Shown here in pieces: positions 6,942 to 14,261 of a stretch of DNA of 14,419 nt; position 1 is the stretch's first letter; the number at the start of each line of letters is the position of its first letter. The notes under the pieces are model-generated. The model was not told the DNA's origin, did not search any database, and was given only the letters and a program-made list of their open reading frames with translations. Where the stretch lies: positions 1 to 14,419 of the forward strand of contig CALLPZ010000234.1 in NCBI GenBank assembly GCA_938015405.1. Reading direction: 5' to 3'. The position numbers and the translations under genes were made by a program. The stretch is from an uncultured Pseudanabaenaceae cyanobacterium (GTDB taxonomy: Bacteria > Cyanobacteriota > Cyanobacteriia > PCC-9006 > JAAUQQ01).

Positions 6942-7991
6942 CTATTGAAGCTGAATAGTGAAACCCAACGGAGCCTCAGCTTCCTTCAGCATGACTTGAA
7001 CCTGATAGGTCTGACCGACATGGGCATCAGACACCACCAAAGTAGCCACACCCGCAGCATCCAACTCGCTACGCGTGTGAGCTGCAGCGCCATCTAGCTC
7101 AACAGAGCCAGCAACGGGAAGCTGAGCTTCCAAACGCAAAGAGTGACCTTCCAACACAGCATGGAGATTCACACGGCCCACAGAAGTCTCCCAAGACTGA
7201 GAAACAGCAGGCTCAATAGCCGACAACTTCAATGTTAGACGCGCCAACACTTCGTACGCCGCAATCATCGCCAGCGTCATCTGCTGCTCAGGCGTTGCAG
7301 TCTCGTATGCCTCAGGCACTTGGCTCCCCAACAGACGAGAAGCCAAACCTTCGCCATCACGGCTATAGCCCAGCAACATGGAACCCGCCAAAGCATTTAG
7401 AGGCTCACCCTGGTTAGGGAAAAGACCTTCAACCGCTGCAACGAGGCGGCGGCCATCCTGCACGGTGGACTTTGCCAACATCTGGCACTTCTCAAAAACC
7501 TGAGCCATCACATCGGCAGGAATGCTCACTGGCAAACGCAGGCCATCGAGCTGAGGCTTCCAAGCTTCAAACCCAGCCAAGCTAAAGACAGGGCCGTCCT
7601 CATATTCCATGATTTCATCTTCCCAAGGGAAGAGAGGCGGCTTTGCCTCCAACTCTTGCTGAAAACGCTGCTTCAGCAATGTATAAAAGCGTTCTTGTAC
7701 CACAAATTTTGCTCCCAGTTTAAGTGGTTCATGCCCTGAAGAGCGAGGGATGGTATCCCAAGCCTGATGCACATTCCGAAAACCTAAAGTCCAGGACTCT
7801 TCGGCAAAATCTTCAACGTCTAAAGGGTCACCAAATGGAACCGTAGACAGATTTCTATCCTGACTCTCAAGCGGATGAACTCCCTCAAAGGCATCTTCAT
7901 CCTGCGGCTTCAGTAGCGCAGCCTCAGTCTCCGGCTCCTGGATTAACCAGGCCAAGAACCTTTGCTCTAAGGTGTATGTGTCCCTATTCAT
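6942..7991 (-). CDS. patU: PatU-like protein (intact, PatU5 plus PatU3 regions)
   Basis: This 349-residue acidic protein is encoded 26 nt downstream of hetZ on the same strand. In Anabaena PCC 7120 the hetZ cluster continues with patU5 and patU3, which influence heterocyst pattern. Here one continuous gene occupies that place. The order is an N-terminal LEQRFLAWLIQEP helix (8-20), a variable acidic part, then VQERFYTLLKQRFQQELEAK and PPLFPWEDE (98-126), a helical middle (160-260) and a predicted all-beta C-terminus (about 268-349) ending PLGFTIQLQ. No catalytic motif, signal peptide or membrane helix is visible. GGAG lies 14 nt before the ATG, a little far, so coupling to hetZ translation is likely. 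The assignment rests on position next to hetZ and recalled family features, not on a search. Confidence 0.72.
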   Translation of the reverse strand: MNRDTYTLEQRFLAWLIQEPETEAALLKPQDEDAFEGVHPLESQDRNLSTVPFGDPLDVEDFAEESWTLGFRNVHQAWDTIPRSSGHEPLKLGAKFVVQERFYTLLKQRFQQELEAKPPLFPWEDEIMEYEDGPVFSLAGFEAWKPQLDGLRLPVSIPADVMAQVFEKCQMLAKSTVQDGRRLVAAVEGLFPNQGEPLNALAGSMLLGYSRDGEGLASRLLGSQVPEAYETATPEQQMTLAMIAAYEVLARLTLKLSAIEPAVSQSWETSVGRVNLHAVLEGHSLRLEAQLPVAGSVELDGAAAHTRSELDAAGVATLVVSDAHVGQTYQVQVMLKEAEAPLGFTIQLQ

Positions 7992-8017
7992 GGCGAACCC
8001 GCTTTCTCCGGAAAATT

Positions 8018-9223
8018 TTACTCCTCGGCAGCAATTTGTGCCTTCGCACCTAGCACCTGAGTCGTCCGACGGCGCTTACGAGCAGCAGTCTCTTCTGCCG
8101 CTTCAATTCGAGCAGAAGGTCGATTTCGCATGTCCCAAGCCTGCTCCAGCAACTTGGACCATTGACGATTCATTTGAGACAGGGTGCAGCCCAGTTCCTT
8201 CGCAATGGAACTGTCTTCGATTTTCTCCTGCTTCATTTCTAACAGCTCAAGCTGCTTATCCGTCAGTTTCTCCTGGAACAGCTCCCATTCATGGGGGAGT
8301 AGACCCAAGTTGTTGTCCAGGTCAGCTTGAAGCCACTGGTGCACCAGCTCCCAGTTATGGGACATGGAGAAGCGGATCAAGTGATACTTAAATCGCTGCT
8401 GAAGATAGTCACGCTCTCGGGACGTTAGACCCAGCACTTCTTCAATATCACTGGCGGACATATCCTGAAGGCGCAGCACGAAGTAATTAGCACAGTCGTA
8501 TTGCTGACGGCTCTCCAAATACTCCATCAGCTCCTGAGCCACCTTCTCTCGTAGAGAATCCTCTGCAGGCTCGGTGTCCTCCGCCACCATCTTCTCGCGC
8601 ACCTGCTGCATGGAGATATTGCCCCTTGCATCCTCTGAGTCAGAACTGCCTTCCGCAGCCTGCTCCAGGTCCACCAACGCCTCTTGGGGCTGCTGCTGGG
8701 AGAAAGTTTGTACCCGCAGAATAATGAGCTGCTGGCTACGACCATAGGGCAACGGAATCCGGCGCTTGCCATAGCGCTCAGAGAAAGCCATGTACTCCGC
8801 CAACTGGAGCATGGTTCTGGGCTGATAGTCTGGCTCACACAAGGTTTCCCGTCGGAAAACGTTGAGTGACTCCATGTAGAAGCCCTGAAGAAAGTCCTCA
8901 ATCAGCGTCAACCTCGCCTGGTAGCTGGTGTGCCCCTTGGACGGATTGATGTAGCGATAAATAATGGCGCTCAGGGTACTGTGCAGCTCAATGCGGCCCT
9001 GGCGATGGCCACTCTTGTAATACTTGAGGCACTGATCCAGGCGGTGGCGGGCTAAATTTTCAGCCCACATATTGACCTCACCAGACGCCTGGATGCGCTG
9101 GCTCTCAGTACAGATTCGACCCACTTCTTCAGCGAGTCTACTCGCGACCACGCGGCAGTCAGCCTCGGATGCGCGGGTAGCCTGTCTGAGCTCGTCGTAC
9201 AACAGCTTGTAAGTTGCTTCCAC
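8018..9223 (-). CDS. hetZ: Heterocyst differentiation regulator HetZ
   Basis: This 401-residue protein matches HetZ from memory along its whole length. Examples are ICTESQRIQASGEVNMWAE (37-55), QGRIELHSTLSAIIYRYINP (75-94), LIEDFLQGFY (107-116), LAEYMAFSERYGKRRIPLP (141-159) and QQLIILRVQTFSQQQPQE (164-181). In Anabaena HetZ acts early in heterocyst commitment as a DNA-binding regulator under HetR control. It is also conserved in filamentous strains without heterocysts. A helix-turn-helix-like segment lies around 254-282, and the C-terminal block 304-367 is shared with the paralogue at 3150-4289. The last 35 residues form an Ala/Arg-rich tail with KRRRTT. The start is GTG at 9223, giving MEATYK, consistent with the family N-terminus; AGGGA lies about 10 nt upstream. 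It leads the hetZ-patU operon. Confidence 0.93.
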   Translation of the reverse strand: MEATYKLLYDELRQATRASEADCRVVASRLAEEVGRICTESQRIQASGEVNMWAENLARHRLDQCLKYYKSGHRQGRIELHSTLSAIIYRYINPSKGHTSYQARLTLIEDFLQGFYMESLNVFRRETLCEPDYQPRTMLQLAEYMAFSERYGKRRIPLPYGRSQQLIILRVQTFSQQQPQEALVDLEQAAEGSSDSEDARGNISMQQVREKMVAEDTEPAEDSLREKVAQELMEYLESRQQYDCANYFVLRLQDMSASDIEEVLGLTSRERDYLQQRFKYHLIRFSMSHNWELVHQWLQADLDNNLGLLPHEWELFQEKLTDKQLELLEMKQEKIEDSSIAKELGCTLSQMNRQWSKLLEQAWDMRNRPSARIEAAEETAARKRRRTTQVLGAKAQIAAEE

Positions 9224-9647
9224 GTCTCAGAGTCCCTGATAAATACTCCGTTCCAGCCCGACCCTAACACAAGGATTTAGGGGATCTTTGATATTTCGCG
9301 TAAGCCTATATTTGCCTAACATCGCTAAATTCAAGTGGTAGAAACAGTCACTTCTGTAGCCCTATACACTCTGAGTCCCAACGTTAGAAATGGCCAAACC
9401 AATCCGGAGATTGTGCGAGAAATGTAACGTCCGCAAACGGAAACTTCTACACATCAGACCAGGCCTAGCAAATCTCTCTTATGGGATTCGAGCAATGTTC
9501 ATCGTGATCAGGACTGTATGCTTCCTTCGTAGGAAATAAGTGCTTAGAACAATCGTCACAGTACTGATCAAGATCACACCTGGCCAAGTTCTCAAAAGAA
9601 TCATGGTAAGGTAGCGAACTTGATAAACGCTTCATGGGACAACGGCA
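9224..9647. other. Divergent intergenic region upstream of hetZ and the gene at 9648
   Basis: This 424-bp stretch must contain both promoters. For hetZ a weak candidate is TTGAAT (9329-9334) with ATATAG (9306-9311) at 17 nt. I could not pick a convincing promoter for the plus-strand gene. TGATCA-centred segments recur (near 9505 and 9564), and GTGATC/GATCAC can pair over about 70 nt. A small hairpin TTCCT-TCGT-AGGAA sits at 9522-9535. I see no copy of the HetR site known from the hetP promoter (GAGGGGTCTAACCCCTC). A Cys-containing minus-strand ORF (about 9465-9668) has no ribosome-binding site and overlaps the next gene. Confidence 0.45.
9272..9292 (-). promoter_or_regulatory. Inverted repeat just upstream of hetZ (possible operator)
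   Basis: CCCTAA (9272-9277) and TTAGGG (9287-9292) form a dyad with a 9-nt spacer, about 49 nt before the hetZ start. It is downstream of the weak promoter candidate and so would lie in the leader. Binding by a regulator is inference. Confidence 0.25.
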
Positions 9648-10142
9648 ATGGCCAGTCTGGATCAACAAATAGAGGTGCTGATTCAGCAGGCGCCAGGCGA
9701 CGATGTCACTGCGACGCTAGTCTCTTTGGTCGGGCCACTACTAAAGCAAGTGGCCAGCCAGTTAAAGCACTTGGAATACTACGTCCTACAGACCAGCGAT
9801 GATGGCTGGGTAGTGACTACTCTCGGGCATCGAACACAACCTGAGCAGGAAAAAGCAGTGGTGTACGCCTTCCCTGTCCTTCAGGATGCCCAAGCTTTTG
9901 CCCAAACTCACAAAGATGCGGAAGTAACACCGGTGGCTCTACCAGTGGTGTTGATTCTCTTCCAACTCATCGCTCTAAAGCAGGTTGAAAGCATTCTTTT
10001 TTTTGAAGCAGCAGGCGATTCTTCCGGAAGCTTGCAAAGCAATGGCGCTCAAGCTGCTGAAGTCCGCCGCCAAGACCTGGAAACCCAGATGCAGCGAATC
10101 ATGCGGCATCAACTCAACCAGCCTCCTAGCAACTTGGCCTAA
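9648..10142 (+). CDS. Conserved-looking protein of unknown function
   Basis: This 164-residue soluble protein has no signal peptide or membrane helix. Helical LDQQIEVLIQQAP is followed by LVGPLLKQVASQLKHLEYYVLQT (27-49), strands GWVVTTLGHRTQPEQEKAVVYAFPVLQDA (53-81), then LPVVLILFQLIALKQVESILFFEAAG (98-123) and a basic/Gln-rich helical tail (139-157). The alternation of strands and helices suggests a small alpha/beta fold. I believe similar proteins occur across cyanobacteria but cannot name one. The ATG at 9648 has GGGA 9 nt upstream. A run of eight T (9997-10004) inside the Leu-Phe-Phe codons may be prone to slippage. It is transcribed divergently from hetZ and convergently with the next gene. 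Confidence 0.72.
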   Translation: MASLDQQIEVLIQQAPGDDVTATLVSLVGPLLKQVASQLKHLEYYVLQTSDDGWVVTTLGHRTQPEQEKAVVYAFPVLQDAQAFAQTHKDAEVTPVALPVVLILFQLIALKQVESILFFEAAGDSSGSLQSNGAQAAEVRRQDLETQMQRIMRHQLNQPPSNLA

Positions 10143-10329
10143 GCCATTGTTGGAGAATTTGGCTTTGCATCAGAACCGAACTCTCTACAGAGTGTTTTAA
10201 GGATTAAGTGCTTCATTGATTGATGCGCCAGGTCGAAAGCAACTGTTCAATGCCTTTCTCAAACGACCTCTCAGCACATTTGCCTTGGCTCTAGTGCTTC
10301 TGGTAGCTGAAATGCTGCGAAGCGTTCGA

Positions 10330-11220
10330 TTACTTTCTAGCCCCCGTCAGCTTCTTACTTTTCTTCGATGGTTTGGCAGGCGGGTCCGTTTTGCGACTGC
10401 CATTAATTACGGTGCCATCTGCATCAACATTGACCTGCTTACGGGTGCGGAAGGTAACGTTGGAGCCTTCCTGGCTCTGCTCTAGCACTAGTAGGGGGGT
10501 TGGCTTGGCCAGTTGGTCCCATTGCATATGGGCCAAGCGTCCCTGGATGGTGGGCTGCCAGTGATCTTCTTCTGCGTTAGGGCTGAGAAAGGCCTCAATG
10601 CAATCAATTAACTGCTTAATCGTATGGGAGCTGGCCTGGGTCGGCAGCTTCACAAGGCGAATCTGGACCCTGAACAGCACTCGCTTTTCTTTCTTGCTAC
10701 CTTCGCCCAAGGTATAGCTGACATCGAAGATTTCATCGATCTGGCGTCCTGTGCTGGGAATCCCCACAATGCCATTGTCGGAAGCTCGGGGCCTTAGGGC
10801 TAGAGCAATGCTTTCTTTGATGCGAACGCGAACGTTATTGAGGACTGCAAAGTTGAAGGTGTCCTCATCCATGCGCATGCGCAGGTAGTCGAGGTTGAAA
10901 TCCCGAGAATGGATCAGGTCGGGGTTCTTCTCCATCTGGCTAATGGTTTTGAGCGCCATCTTGAGCTTTTTCTTCAGCTCGCGCCCTTTGAAATGCTCAA
11001 ACTTGAGCTGCTTTCGCATCTTCTTGCGGCGCTTGTAGTGGAGCAGATTCGTCCCTACAAGTGTCAGTAAAAGAGCCCCAGAGGCATACATCCAAGGACC
11101 AGAAGCCTGGATCGTCACCGGAGCCGGCTCACCCACCTGGGCAACCACCAAAGATTGAATCGGCATTGCGGAATTGAGGGGAGCGGCCGAGACCTGATTG
11201 ATGGGAGAAGAAGCCGACAT
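10330..11220 (-). CDS. Membrane-anchored cyanobacterial protein of unknown function
   Basis: This 296-residue protein has one membrane segment (about 43-62), immediately followed by a very basic stretch (KRRKKMRKQLKFEHFKGRELKKKLK, 64-88). That pattern favours a cytosolic C-terminal domain. The core (105-260) contains DFNLDYLRMRMDEDTFNFAV, GIVGIPSTGRQIDEIFDVSY, RVLFRVQIRLVKLPTQ, WQPTIQGRLAHMQWDQ and PTPLLVLEQSQEGSNVTFRTR. It is compact and looks conserved, but I do not recognise it as an enzyme. The tail is Lys/Ser-rich and probably disordered. I chose the ATG at 11220 because AGGAG lies 8 nt upstream; an in-frame GTG at 11253 overlaps that site and is unlikely. The gene converges with 9648-10142, with a 187-nt gap in which I saw no clear terminator. 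Confidence 0.78.
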   Translation of the reverse strand: MSASSPINQVSAAPLNSAMPIQSLVVAQVGEPAPVTIQASGPWMYASGALLLTLVGTNLLHYKRRKKMRKQLKFEHFKGRELKKKLKMALKTISQMEKNPDLIHSRDFNLDYLRMRMDEDTFNFAVLNNVRVRIKESIALALRPRASDNGIVGIPSTGRQIDEIFDVSYTLGEGSKKEKRVLFRVQIRLVKLPTQASSHTIKQLIDCIEAFLSPNAEEDHWQPTIQGRLAHMQWDQLAKPTPLLVLEQSQEGSNVTFRTRKQVNVDADGTVINGSRKTDPPAKPSKKSKKLTGARK

Positions 11221-11557
11221 AAAAATGTCTCCTAGAAAAGCAGATGCCGCCACAGAAGGTGACCCGAGAAAAAGTGCTCAGGTTAAATGGGTCTTTGCAG
11301 GAATGGATGGGTTGGACTCGCAACCCAGGGGCTTGAATTGGCAACCCGGTGGAAACCAATGATTGAGTTGTAACGGGCTGGGGGTAACTGTCGTATCGGG
11401 CAAGGTACGTAAACGCAAAAGGGCCAGGCAAATGCCAGGCCCTAGAATTGCTGAAATCCAGTCGGTGAGGACGATTTCTCCGGAATTACTTCTCTAGGCG
11501 ATGTTTGATTGCCTGGCGATCGCTTGCAGCTATCCCAAGGCTTCAAACTAGAAATCC
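11221..11557. other. Leader of the membrane-protein gene and 3' region of the peptidase gene
   Basis: This 337-bp interval lies between two minus-strand genes. It contains the peptidase terminator (11413-11443), a HIP1 site (11516) and a perfect 7-bp hairpin TGGGTTG-GACTCG-CAACCCA (11308-11327) about 90 nt before the next start. A third GCAACCC lies near 11340. No clear -35/-10 pair, tRNA or small ORF was found. Confidence 0.5.
11413..11443 (-). terminator. Terminator of the M15 peptidase gene
   Basis: On the minus strand AGGGCCTGGCA and TGCCTGGCCCT (11420-11443) form an 11-bp stem with one internal mismatch and a 2-nt apex (more realistically a 4-nt loop), followed by TTTTGCG. It lies about 115 nt after the peptidase stop at 11558. 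Confidence 0.65.
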
Positions 11558-13216
11558 CTAGTGGGTCCAACGTGCGCGATACCCCCTTGCATCTAGGTGA
11601 CAGAGGTAGGGGAACTTGCTATAGCGACCCAGCCCCCCAGGCCACCAAGGGTCCAAAGCCCAGTAGAGCTGATTCCCCGTCAGACCTTCCACATAGAAAT
11701 CAATGGCATCACCTACGATATGACGACTGAAAGGCGCACCGCCCACAGCACGGTTGATATCGGGAGGGCGAAACCAACTGGTGATGATGAAGGGCTTACC
11801 AATACGCTCGCTCGCTTTTTCTACCTGCTGGGCAATCCGCACGATGGCATCCACCGTTGCTTGATCTGGCGGCATCCGGGTGCCGCCCCGAGTGGCTGTA
11901 GCCCAGCTCAAGTGACCTCCCGACACGACAGCAGCAGGCAGTTGCAGATTGTCTTTGGTCCAGCGGTTGGGGCGGGGTGGCAGCGGCAGTGGCTCAGGTT
12001 TGGGCGGAGCCGCTGGAGTATCTGGCAAGGCCCCCTCCATGGCTTTAACGTCTTCGACCAAGGCATTGATGACCTGAGACTTGGTGGGTGTTTTTCGCCA
12101 GAGCTGGATCAACCGCACCAGAGCCTGGCGCTGATGGTCAGATTCCGCATAGGCAGTGGGAATAGAGCGTGAAAAATTCATCAGTGCCTGGTCAAGCTGG
12201 CTCCCTGCCTGCTGAACCGTCGCAGCATCTAGCTGCTGATTGGGAGCAAAAATATCAGTCTTAACCCCCAACTCCGTCAAAGCAGTCGTACGGGAATCCA
12301 GTTGGTTCCACAGCCGAAAGCATTCGGTAACAGAATGACGCTGAATACCAGAGCCCTGGTAGTACTGGGGCACTCGCTGGATAAAGGCAATCAGGGCAGG
12401 GTCGATCACGTTGAGTTCAGGACGCGGAGAGATATCCTGGCTCAGGGAGGCGATGATCTCCTCTCGAGAATTGAGCTGTCGCCATAGCTGAGCCATGCGC
12501 AGCATTGCCTCTCGCTGGTGGGGGTAGCCGCTGTAATGCACGGCAATGCGCTGAATAAAACTGACCAGTTCTCGGTCCAGGGTTACCGCAGGCGTATTTG
12601 CCGAAAGTCCCAAGGAATCAATCACCTCAGCATGGTCAGCCAAGCCACGCCAAATACGCCCAGCTTCGAGAATGGAATCTCGCTGGTTCGGCAAGCCTCT
12701 GTAATAGCCTGGCAAACGCTCGATCAGCTCAAGCAGGGCCTGATCTAGAAAGGCTAGGTTTTGGGGCAATTCGTCGCCGGGAAAGTCGGCGCGAATATCA
12801 TTCCAGTAGGACTGTTTCAGGGCCTGGAAATCGCAGGACTGAAGCTGGGCAGCACCGGAATCACGGGCTGTAGGCTTGTATCCTCGAGCAATTTCTTGGA
12901 GAAACTTGTCGCCGTAGCCACCGCGATCGCCATCCCACAAGGCAATGGGAGAGAAACCTTTCTCAATCAAGGCATCTGTCAAGCTGCGCAGGGTATTCGC
13001 TGCATATTGGACCTGTTCTTCAAAGCTATCCAGACGAGCTTGGGTCACCCCAGGCGCTGCAAGCATCCCCAGGGCATTATCTTCAGCCTTACCCTGGAAG
13101 TCACGATTACCACTGTGGGCAACATATAGCGCTGCCAAAAGTGGCTTGTGAATGCCCACCCGAGCCGCTTCGAGAATATAGATATAGTTGCGCTGATCAG
13201 CGTTAAGGATGGCCAT
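11558..13216 (-). CDS. Peptidase M15A-type protein with four internal repeats
   Basis: This is a 552-residue protein counted from the ATG at 13216. Residues 425-552 form an M15A-type domain: TSWFRPPDINRAVGGAPFSRHIVGDAIDF, then CHLDARGYRARW. The zinc ligands should be His499 and Asp506 (SxHxxGxAxD) and His540 (HxD), a fold that cleaves D-Ala peptides of peptidoglycan. Residues 1-145 form an unrecognised helical domain (ILNADQRNYIYILEAARVGIHK). Residues 158-203, 214-259, 272-317 and 342-387 are four gapless 46-residue repeats with Asp1, Tyr15, Gln21-Arg22 and Trp32 invariant. A Pro-rich linker (about 397-418) precedes the catalytic part. The frame extends to an ATG at 13276, adding 20 Ser/Pro/Cys-rich residues that do not make a good signal peptide. 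Neither start has a clear Shine-Dalgarno. No secretion signal is evident, which is odd for a wall enzyme. Confidence 0.82.
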   Translation of the reverse strand: MAILNADQRNYIYILEAARVGIHKPLLAALYVAHSGNRDFQGKAEDNALGMLAAPGVTQARLDSFEEQVQYAANTLRSLTDALIEKGFSPIALWDGDRGGYGDKFLQEIARGYKPTARDSGAAQLQSCDFQALKQSYWNDIRADFPGDELPQNLAFLDQALLELIERLPGYYRGLPNQRDSILEAGRIWRGLADHAEVIDSLGLSANTPAVTLDRELVSFIQRIAVHYSGYPHQREAMLRMAQLWRQLNSREEIIASLSQDISPRPELNVIDPALIAFIQRVPQYYQGSGIQRHSVTECFRLWNQLDSRTTALTELGVKTDIFAPNQQLDAATVQQAGSQLDQALMNFSRSIPTAYAESDHQRQALVRLIQLWRKTPTKSQVINALVEDVKAMEGALPDTPAAPPKPEPLPLPPRPNRWTKDNLQLPAAVVSGGHLSWATATRGGTRMPPDQATVDAIVRIAQQVEKASERIGKPFIITSWFRPPDINRAVGGAPFSRHIVGDAIDFYVEGLTGNQLYWALDPWWPGGLGRYSKFPYLCHLDARGYRARWTH

Positions 13217-13484
13217 GAATGGTGGAGATTGGCAGCACGAAGGTGAGCTGGGCAAAAGAGCAGAAGACAGTAACATCGTTTTGCTCGCTCACAATTTGAC
13301 ACAGGGATTGAGGATTTGCCTACCAGGGGAGAAAACCTCACCCAATGGAGGGTCTTCCCTGCCATTGCGGCGCAATGATTGGCCCTTCAGCCAATGCAAG
13401 CCTCATTCACAACTCAAATCCCATCCTGGGCGATCATGCTGTTGTGCCCTTTCTCTCAAAGCTTGATCTCAACGCTGTAACACC
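13217..13484. other. Divergent intergenic region with overlapping inverted repeats
   Basis: Three hairpins overlap here. The first is CAATGGAGGG (13343-13352) with CCCT-G-CCATTG (13357-13367). The second is CATTGCG (13363-13369) with CGCAATG (13371-13377). The third is ATTGGC (13378-13383) with GCCAAT (13390-13395). The first two share the CATTG segment, so they exclude each other. No T-run follows on the plus strand. They lie 90-140 nt upstream of the HAD gene and 130-180 nt upstream of the peptidase ATG. No strong promoter was identified. Confidence 0.45.
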
Positions 13485-14261
13485 ATGCCCCTCAGCCCCC
13501 TGCCCGATTTCTCCCTCGACCAGCGCCAGCAGATTGAACTCATTGCCAGTGATATGGATGGCACTCTGACCCTGGAGGGTGAGTTTTCAGCAGAATTTAT
13601 CTCAACCCTGGAACAGCTGCAGAGTGTGGAACTACCGCTGCTGATTGTGACAGGGAGATCGGCGGGCTGGGTGCAGGGGCTGGTGCAATACTTGCCCGTG
13701 GTAGGGGCGATCGCAGAAAACGGCGGTCTCTATTTCTTTCCTCCCACCTACGAAGCCAAATTATTGGTAGACCTCCCAAATATTTCCGCTCACCGCCAAG
13801 CCTTAGCAGATTGCTTCCAACAGTTAAAGACTGAATGGCCTCAGCTGGTGGAGTCTAGCGACAATCGCTTTCGGCTGACGGATTGGACCTTTGATGTGGC
13901 AGGGTTAGGGCAAGGGGAGATAGAGGCGATCGCCCAACGCTGCATAGACCAAGGCTGGGACTTCACCTACAGCACCGTCCAATGCCACATCCGCCCCCAG
14001 GGCCAAGACAAAGGCATCGCCCTTCAGCGCCTGATGGCCGAGCAATATCCCGAACTGAGCAACCACCAAGTCGTTACGGTCGGCGATAGCCCCAACGACG
14101 CAAGCCTTTTCGACCCCGAGCTTTTTCCCATCTCCTGCGGCGTCGCCAATCTCCGCCATTACAGCGATCAGCTCCCCTACTGCCCCGCCTACATCACCGA
14201 AGAAGCTGAATTTCCTGGCTTCCAAGAGTTGGCCGACGTCCTTATTCACGCCAAAGTCTAA
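13485..14261 (+). CDS. HAD-superfamily phosphatase (subfamily IIB, Cof-like)
   Basis: This is a complete 258-residue cytosolic hydrolase. All four HAD motifs are present: motif I DMDGT with nucleophile Asp23 and acid/base Asp25, motif II IVTGRS with Thr56, motif III Lys176 (GQDKG), and motif IV GDSPND (200-205) for magnesium. The cap lies between motifs II and III, as in type IIB enzymes such as sugar-phosphate and mannosyl-3-phosphoglycerate phosphatases. Substrate cannot be told from sequence; a phosphosugar is likely for the family. The ATG at 13485 lacks a Shine-Dalgarno. The frame further upstream is not needed because motif I sits at the usual distance. The gene is divergent from the peptidase gene. 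Confidence 0.9.
   Translation: MPLSPLPDFSLDQRQQIELIASDMDGTLTLEGEFSAEFISTLEQLQSVELPLLIVTGRSAGWVQGLVQYLPVVGAIAENGGLYFFPPTYEAKLLVDLPNISAHRQALADCFQQLKTEWPQLVESSDNRFRLTDWTFDVAGLGQGEIEAIAQRCIDQGWDFTYSTVQCHIRPQGQDKGIALQRLMAEQYPELSNHQVVTVGDSPNDASLFDPELFPISCGVANLRHYSDQLPYCPAYITEEAEFPGFQELADVLIHAKV

Larger units (their letters stand above)
222..13933. repeat. Dispersed HIP1 octamers (GCGATCGC), 14 copies
   Basis: Copies begin at 222, 1748, 3247, 3918, 3978, 4831, 5328, 5967, 6402, 6787, 11516, 12923, 13707 and 13926. HIP1 is a highly over-represented palindrome in many cyanobacterial genomes, and this density supports the taxonomic call. Most lie inside genes. None occurs between 6795 and 11515. Confidence 0.95.

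Noticed and set aside
9224..9647. Possible HetR palindrome upstream of hetZ
   Set aside because: No sequence close to the known GGGTCTAACCCC core was found. Only the weaker CCCTAA/TTAGGG dyad is present.
9465..9668. Cys-rich minus-strand small ORF, possible zinc-binding protein
   Set aside because: The Cys spacing is irregular, there is no ribosome-binding site, and it overlaps the start of the plus-strand gene and the divergent promoter region.
10216..10485. Hydrophobic 89-codon plus-strand ORF
   Set aside because: More than half is antisense to the gene at 10330-11220 and no start signal precedes it.
11221..11557. Possible tRNA or riboswitch in the G-rich leader
   Set aside because: No T-arm motif, cloverleaf or known riboswitch core could be identified by eye.
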